The position numbers and the translations under genes were made by a program. The notes under the pieces were generated by a model that was given only the letters and a program-made list of their open reading frames with translations, was not told the DNA's origin and did not search any database. A stretch of 10,143 nucleotides of DNA from an uncultured Lentisphaeria bacterium (GTDB taxonomy: Bacteria; Verrucomicrobiota; Lentisphaeria; Victivallales; Victivallaceae): positions 1 to 10,143 of the forward strand of contig CAIJKT010000912.1 of assembly GCA_903821255.1 (NCBI GenBank), read 5' to 3'. Position 1 is the stretch's first letter; each line of letters starts with the position of its first letter. Below, in pieces: positions 6,261-10,143 of the stretch.

Positions 6261-7304
6261 TTATTTCCAGAACTTGCTCCGGAAGAATAGCGCGACGTTG
6301 ACCAGGCCGATCATCACCGGAACTTCAACCAGCGGTCCGATGACCGCCGCAAACGCGGCTCCGGAATTAAGGCCGAATACTGCCACCGCTACAGCAATTG
6401 CCAGTTCAAAATTGTTGCTGGCGGCGGTAAACGCCAGGGTCGTGGTCTTGCCGTACCCTGCCCCGGCTTTCCTGCCCATCCAGAAGGAAACGAGAAACAT
6501 GATCACAAAGTAAACCAGCAGCGGAACCGCAATGCGGATCACATCCATCGGTATCTGCACAATCAACTTTCCCTTGAGGCTGAACATGACTACGAGAGTA
6601 AACAGCAGCGCAATCAAGGTAACCGGGCTGATCTTTGGAACAAATGAGGCATGATATCTTTCGCGCCCGACCAGTTTCACCCCGACAAACCGGGTCAGCG
6701 CTCCGGCAATAAATGGAATGCCGAGGTAAATGAAAACAGTTTTAGCAATCTGACCGATACTGACATCCACCACTACCCCCTTGAACCCGAACAGCGGCGG
6801 CAGGACAGTAATGAAAATCCAGGCATAAACGCTGAAAAACAGCACCTGGAATATGCTGTTGAATGCAACCAGTCCGGCAGCATATTCAGTATCGCCGTCA
6901 GCCAGGTCGTTCCAGACAATGACCATGGCGATGCAGCGGGCTAAACCGATCATAATCAACCCGACCATATATTCCGGATAGCCGCGCAGAAATACAATGG
7001 CAATCACAAACATCAGCACCGGACCGATCACCCAGTTTTGCATCAGAGAGATCCCCAGCACTTTCTTATTGCTGAATACATCCCCCATCTCCTCGTATCT
7101 GACTTTGGCGAATGGCGGATACATCATCAGAATCAACCCGATGGCAATGGGAATGTTAGTAGTTCCGACCGAAAAAATATTGACAAAATCTTCAATACCG
7201 GTGATAAAATATCCAAGTCCGATACCCAGGGCCATTGCGCCGAATATCCACAAGGTCAGATAACGGTCGAGAAACGATAATTTCCGAGCGATATGATATG
7301 TCAT
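6261..7304 (-). CDS. acr3: Acr3-type arsenite efflux permease
   Basis: The 347-residue integral membrane protein matches the Acr3 (BART superfamily) arsenite exporter family in length and sequence. About ten hydrophobic segments are visible, starting with [19 protein letters not shown] (residues 17-35). The family's essential membrane cysteine is C124 in [19 protein letters not shown]; by eye it is the only cysteine in the protein. The second conserved motif, [16 protein letters not shown] (about 297-311), carries the functionally important glutamate E300, and a further motif [10 protein letters not shown] follows at 323-332. The protein exports As(III) from the cytoplasm using the proton motive force. 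The start ATG at 7304 has AAGGA 8 nt upstream and lies 18 bp after the arsM stop, so it is the last gene of the ars operon. I favour arsenite over methylated arsenicals as the substrate, from family knowledge. Confidence 0.96.
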   Translation of the reverse strand: MTYHIARKLSFLDRYLTLWIFGAMALGIGLGYFITGIEDFVNIFSVGTTNIPIAIGLILMMYPPFAKVRYEEMGDVFSNKKVLGISLMQNWVIGPVLMFVIAIVFLRGYPEYMVGLIMIGLARCIAMVIVWNDLADGDTEYAAGLVAFNSIFQVLFFSVYAWIFITVLPPLFGFKGVVVDVSIGQIAKTVFIYLGIPFIAGALTRFVGVKLVGRERYHASFVPKISPVTLIALLFTLVVMFSLKGKLIVQIPMDVIRIAVPLLVYFVIMFLVSFWMGRKAGAGYGKTTTLAFTAASNNFELAIAVAVAVFGLNSGAAFAAVIGPLVEVPVMIGLVNVALFFRSKFWK

Positions 7305-7322
7305 ATTGTATTTCCTTAATGT

Positions 7323-8450
7323 TTACCGGCAACAAGCCTTTTTTGATTCTTCAATCTCTCCTGCCCTGCAACATGAACTGCTCCTGATTGAATTGCCCAG
7401 AGCCGCTCTCACATGTTTGCTCATGAACGAATCGGCCCCCCGCTGCAAAGATTCACCTACAGCAACGGCATTTTTAATTTTTTCTTCAGACACCCCAAGC
7501 TCTTTCGCTCTATTCTGATGATAGGTAAAGCACGGCTGGCAGTGGGCGGTGACCGAAGCGCCGATAGCGATCAATTCCTGTATTCTCTCGTCATTGCCAG
7601 CTTCCCGTGTTTTAATGACGGAAATATTGAGACTGGTTATGTAATCGCTCAGCTTTTCGCCTTCGGGCAGCAACTCGATGATGGCGCAATATAAAGGGTC
7701 ATTCCATTCGGTCATCTTGTCAATATAACCGGACTTCTTATCAAATTTGAACTCCGCAAAGCCGGCGTCTTTTATCATTGCTTCCGTTTCATCAATCAAT
7801 ACCGCGCCGGCGACACAACCGACAAGGGCGGCAACCGATTCCGCAACATTTACCGGCAGCGGTTTCAACAACGCCAGATCAGACACTGCGGCCCGGCCTC
7901 CCGGTTTAAGCACCCGGAAGATTTCTTTCCATACCTGAAGTTTATCGGGCGAAAGATTGATAACACAATTTGAGATAACCGCGTCAATACTGTTGTCAGC
8001 AACCGGCAAATGCTCGATTTCCCCTAACCTGAACTCAACATTCTGTAATCCGGTTCTGCGGGTAAATTGATTAATGTTATTTCTCGCTTTCATCAGCATC
8101 TCGTGAGTCATATCGACCCCGACAGCTCTGCCTGACGGCCCGACCTTTTCAGCCGCGATAAAAACATCAAAGCCGCCGCCGGAACCAAGATCCAGCACGA
8201 CTTCGCCAGACGTTAAAGATGCAATTGCGGTCGGATTACCGCAGGAAAGCCCCATGTTTGTGCCTTCCGGCAATGAAGCCAATTCCGCCTCGGTATAGCC
8301 CAGGCCGGCGGCAAGTTTCTCCGGATTTTCAATTCCGCAGCATGAACTTTTAGCTCCGCAACATGAAGATTTTTCACTAACCGCAATTTTGGAATAAGCA
8401 TCCCTCACATAATTATGAATTTTCTCATCTTTTCCAACATAGCTAGTCAT
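7323..8450 (-). CDS. arsM: Arsenite methyltransferase ArsM with C-terminal AhpD-like domain
   Basis: The 375-residue protein joins two domains. Residues ~1-265 are a SAM-dependent arsenite methyltransferase: motif I is [12 protein letters not shown] (84-95), and the three arsenic-binding cysteines of ArsM are present as C70 (MGLSCGNP), C162 ([12 protein letters not shown]) and C212 (LVGCVAGAV). It would convert As(III) to mono- and dimethylated forms with reduced thioredoxin or glutathione. Residues ~270-352 are a carboxymuconolactone decarboxylase/AhpD-like domain with the exact E-x11-C-x2-C-x3-H motif (E292, C304, C307, H311), the thiol-peroxidase/disulphide reductase centre of AhpD. This could supply reducing equivalents to the methyltransferase half. 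Vicinal cysteines flank both ends: C30-C31 and C37-C38 near the N-terminus, C360-C361 and C373-C374 at the C-terminus. GGGAG precedes the ATG at 8450. It lies 33 bp after arsC and 18 bp before acr3. Confidence 0.95.
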   Translation of the reverse strand: MTSYVGKDEKIHNYVRDAYSKIAVSEKSSCCGAKSSCCGIENPEKLAAGLGYTEAELASLPEGTNMGLSCGNPTAIASLTSGEVVLDLGSGGGFDVFIAAEKVGPSGRAVGVDMTHEMLMKARNNINQFTRRTGLQNVEFRLGEIEHLPVADNSIDAVISNCVINLSPDKLQVWKEIFRVLKPGGRAAVSDLALLKPLPVNVAESVAALVGCVAGAVLIDETEAMIKDAGFAEFKFDKKSGYIDKMTEWNDPLYCAIIELLPEGEKLSDYITSLNISVIKTREAGNDERIQELIAIGASVTAHCQPCFTYHQNRAKELGVSEEKIKNAVAVGESLQRGADSFMSKHVRAALGNSIRSSSCCRAGEIEESKKACCR

Positions 8451-8483
8451 TTTAAACTCCCTGTATATTGTTACATCTTTATT

Positions 8484-8918
8484 TTATTTATAAGAAAGAT
8501 TGCCTGGAAGAGCCGCAACAAATTTTTTAATTTCGTCTCTAACCCGCCGGTAACAGTTTAATTTTTCTTCTTCAGTTTTTGCATCCTTCGCCAGTTTCGG
8601 CGGATCATCAAAACCGACATGAACCACTTTGGCTTTCGCCGGAAAGAACGGACAGGTCTCATGGGCATGACCGCAGACGGTTACAACATAGTCAAAGTCG
8701 ATTCCGTTCAAGTCGGTCAGCAGTTTCGATTTATGCCCGGAGATATCCACACCCGCTTCCGCCATGACTTTGACTGCATAGGGATTAAGTCCATGCGTTT
8801 CAATTCCTGCCGAGTATGCCTCGATGATGTCGCCTTTCAGATGTCGGCACCATCCCTCCGCCATTTGGCTCCGACAGGAGTTTCCAGTACAAAGAAATAA
8901 AAATTTAAGTTTGTTCAT
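8484..8918 (-). CDS. arsC: Thioredoxin-coupled arsenate reductase ArsC (low-MW phosphatase type)
   Basis: The 144-residue protein has the low-molecular-weight tyrosine phosphatase fold and the complete catalytic set of the thioredoxin-linked ArsC class. The P-loop is C10-TGNSC-R16, the relay cysteines are C82 and C89 in [15 protein letters not shown], and the general acid is D105 in FDDPP. These positions match those of the Gram-positive plasmid and Bacillus enzymes. It reduces As(V) to As(III), using C10 for the arseno-adduct and passing the disulphide along C82 and C89 to thioredoxin in the cytoplasm. An additional C15 and C24 lie near the P-loop and C122 near the C-terminus. The ATG at 8918 has AAGGT 7-8 nt upstream. 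It lies 79 bp after the PEP mutase-like gene and 33 bp before arsM, so its product can feed both methylation and export. Confidence 0.96.
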   Translation of the reverse strand: MNKLKFLFLCTGNSCRSQMAEGWCRHLKGDIIEAYSAGIETHGLNPYAVKVMAEAGVDISGHKSKLLTDLNGIDFDYVVTVCGHAHETCPFFPAKAKVVHVGFDDPPKLAKDAKTEEEKLNCYRRVRDEIKKFVAALPGNLSYK

Positions 8919-8997
8919 TCAAATTACCTTGTTAAGAAGTTTATAATCTTGGCCCAATCTATAAAAGTATCTCTCCTGAATTCCTGCATTTCCAGAA

Positions 8998-9837
8998 TTA
9001 TTTTTTCATCACTCCGGCAAGCCGGTCTTGTCCGCAGATAAGCCCGCTATTAATTAATTCTGAAAACTCGCCGGTAGTTTTGATTATTTCCAGCATTTTA
9101 AAAAGCGCTGCAATTGATGTCTGAACCGCAATACTGGGCAGACTGATTCTAGCCACACCGCAATCCTTCAATTCGTTGATTGAAAAATTATTAATGTTAT
9201 AAGGTAATCCAGCAGCAATACTGACCGGACCCTTGATTTCTTTTACCAGAGTTCTTACTTCGTCCAAGGTTGCAACCTTAGTGACAAAAACCATATCTGC
9301 TCCTGCTTCCAGAAACATATTGCCGCGGATAATGCATTCCTTCAATCCCGCTGGTCTTGACTCTGTCGCAGAAAGCGCGTCCGTCCTGGCATTGATTAGC
9401 AGATCCGGAGTTCCCTCGGCAACAGCGGCTTCTCTAGCTTGCCGGATTTTTTCAGTTGCAATCTCCCGTTCAATAACTTTAATACTAGTGGAAGGGAAAC
9501 TTGGAATAACCTGATCCTCTATGTTTATTCCGGCAATTCCTGCGCGGAGATAGGCTTTTACTGTCTGAACAATATCACAAAAACCGTCTTCGCCATCAGC
9601 CATGACCGGAATCTCTACCGCCTTTACAATTTCGGCAGTTACGGCAAGGTTCTTTTCAAAACCTAATTTTGCCTCAGGAAGCCCTCCAGAAGCAATCGCG
9701 ACACTATAACCTGAACATTGGACTGCGGGAAATCCCATCTGCTCGATGATGATTGCCGAAAGCGGATCATAGGCGTCAGGCACCACTAAAGTAATCCCTG
9801 AACAAATCATGTCTTTAAGAATTTTCGCCTTGTTCAT
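8998..9837 (-). CDS. PEP mutase/isocitrate lyase superfamily protein in the ars operon
   Basis: The 279-residue TIM-barrel protein belongs to the PEP mutase/isocitrate lyase superfamily. Visible hallmarks are VVPDAYDPLSAIIIEQMGFPAV (17-38, in part), the metal-site acids D81 and E83 in MADGEDGF, E107-D108 in INIEDQ, and R151 in INARTDA. The gating-loop region after EDQ reads VIPSFPSTSIK. It lacks the K-K/R-C-G-H motif of isocitrate and methylisocitrate lyases, and also lacks the canonical Lys/Asn pattern of PEP mutase, so neither standard reaction can be assigned. Family reactions make or break C-C or C-P bonds alpha to a carboxylate, with Mg2+. The start at 9837 is supported by AGGAG 9 nt upstream. 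It sits 60 bp after arsR and 79 bp before arsC on the same strand, suggesting a role tied to arsenic, but this is inference from position. A general metabolic 2-oxo/malate-type lyase remains possible. Confidence 0.9.
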   Translation of the reverse strand: MNKAKILKDMICSGITLVVPDAYDPLSAIIIEQMGFPAVQCSGYSVAIASGGLPEAKLGFEKNLAVTAEIVKAVEIPVMADGEDGFCDIVQTVKAYLRAGIAGINIEDQVIPSFPSTSIKVIEREIATEKIRQAREAAVAEGTPDLLINARTDALSATESRPAGLKECIIRGNMFLEAGADMVFVTKVATLDEVRTLVKEIKGPVSIAAGLPYNINNFSINELKDCGVARISLPSIAVQTSIAALFKMLEIIKTTGEFSELINSGLICGQDRLAGVMKK

Positions 9838-9860
9838 TTTTCCATACTCCTAAACTGCTC

Positions 9861-9874
9861 TTGTAATAATACAA
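9861..9874. promoter_or_regulatory. AT-rich dyad between arsR and the PEP mutase-like gene
   Basis: TTGTA (9861-9865) and TACAA (9870-9874) form a perfect dyad with a 4-base centre, inside the 60-bp gap after arsR and about 24 bp before the next ATG. It could be a small hairpin tuning the downstream genes or a regulator site; nothing in the sequence settles this. Confidence 0.25.
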
Positions 9875-9897
9875 ATCATCGCATTTCTTTTTCGACT

Positions 9898-10143
9898 TCA
9901 TTTATTGGCTACCGGACAGCAACTGATTCCGCGCTGCTTACGACAAATCTCATCCAGCGGCGATGCAACTATTTTAGCTAAACCTCTTAAATTAGCCTTA
10001 TCACTCAAGCTTTCTTTAAGCCATGCCCGGAGAAGATTATCTGCAATGCTCAGCCGGTAATGTATCCAGCGCCCTTCTTTCCTGCTTGCCAGCACCCCGG
10101 CATTAACCAATATGGAAAGATGACGGGAGGCGGTAGCGCCGGC
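9898..10143 (-). CDS. arsR: ArsR-family arsenic-responsive repressor (5' partial at window edge)
   Basis: The frame is open to the right edge of the window, so the start and N-terminal part are missing; 81 residues are visible. The segment ATASRHLSILVNAGVLASRK is the winged helix-turn-helix recognition helix of the ArsR/SmtB family, followed by the beta-wing EGRWIHYRL. The TTG at 10110 is an internal leucine, not a start. The usual As(III) site in helix alpha-3 (C-x-C) would lie outside the window. The visible C-terminus ends SCCPVANK with a vicinal cysteine pair, which may form or add to an As(III)-binding site, as in some atypical ArsR proteins that use C-terminal cysteines. As the first gene of the operon it should repress the whole ars unit and release DNA when As(III) binds; the operator lies beyond the edge. 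Confidence 0.9.
   Translation of the reverse strand, partial: AGATASRHLSILVNAGVLASRKEGRWIHYRLSIADNLLRAWLKESLSDKANLRGLAKIVASPLDEICRKQRGISCCPVANK

Noticed and set aside
8919..8997. Possible terminator or small gene in the 79-bp gap between the PEP mutase-like gene and arsC
   Set aside because: Only an imperfect short inverted repeat (AATTCTG against CAGGAATT) is visible, with no T-run and no start codon with a ribosome binding site other than that of arsC.

Overview
The window looks like chromosomal DNA of a Gram-negative, probably anaerobic or gut/sediment-type bacterium. A secreted CARDB-repeat protein, a GH20 hexosaminidase and a signal-peptide protein next to an arsenic island would fit a member of the PVC group such as the Lentisphaerota. 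That placement is an inference from gene style; no rRNA or marker gene is present to prove it.

Layout. Bases 2-1855 (+) hold the C-terminal part of a large extracellular protein ending in two CARDB domains; its start lies outside the window. Bases 1856-2786 hold no convincing gene. They contain an inverted repeat, a sigma70-like promoter, several hairpins and a 78-bp tandem repeat with two full copies and a partial third. From 2787 to the right edge every gene is on the minus strand. In transcription order (right to left) these are: arsR (partial), a PEP mutase/isocitrate lyase superfamily protein, thioredoxin-type arsC, arsM fused to an AhpD-like domain, acr3, then a flavin reductase-like protein, a YbjQ/UPF0145 protein, an unknown secreted protein, and a GH20 hexosaminidase.

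How the genes fit together. The right half (6261-10143) is an arsenic resistance operon. ArsR senses As(III), ArsC reduces arsenate to arsenite with cysteines equivalent to C10/C82/C89, ArsM methylates arsenite, and Acr3 exports arsenite. Two parts are unusual. The PEP mutase/isocitrate lyase-type gene sits between arsR and arsC. ArsM carries an exact AhpD thiol-peroxidase motif (E-x11-C-x2-C-x3-H) and cysteine pairs at both ends. The four genes downstream of acr3 are spaced 21-31 bp apart, behind a 115-bp gap with a plausible promoter, so they may form a separate transcription unit.
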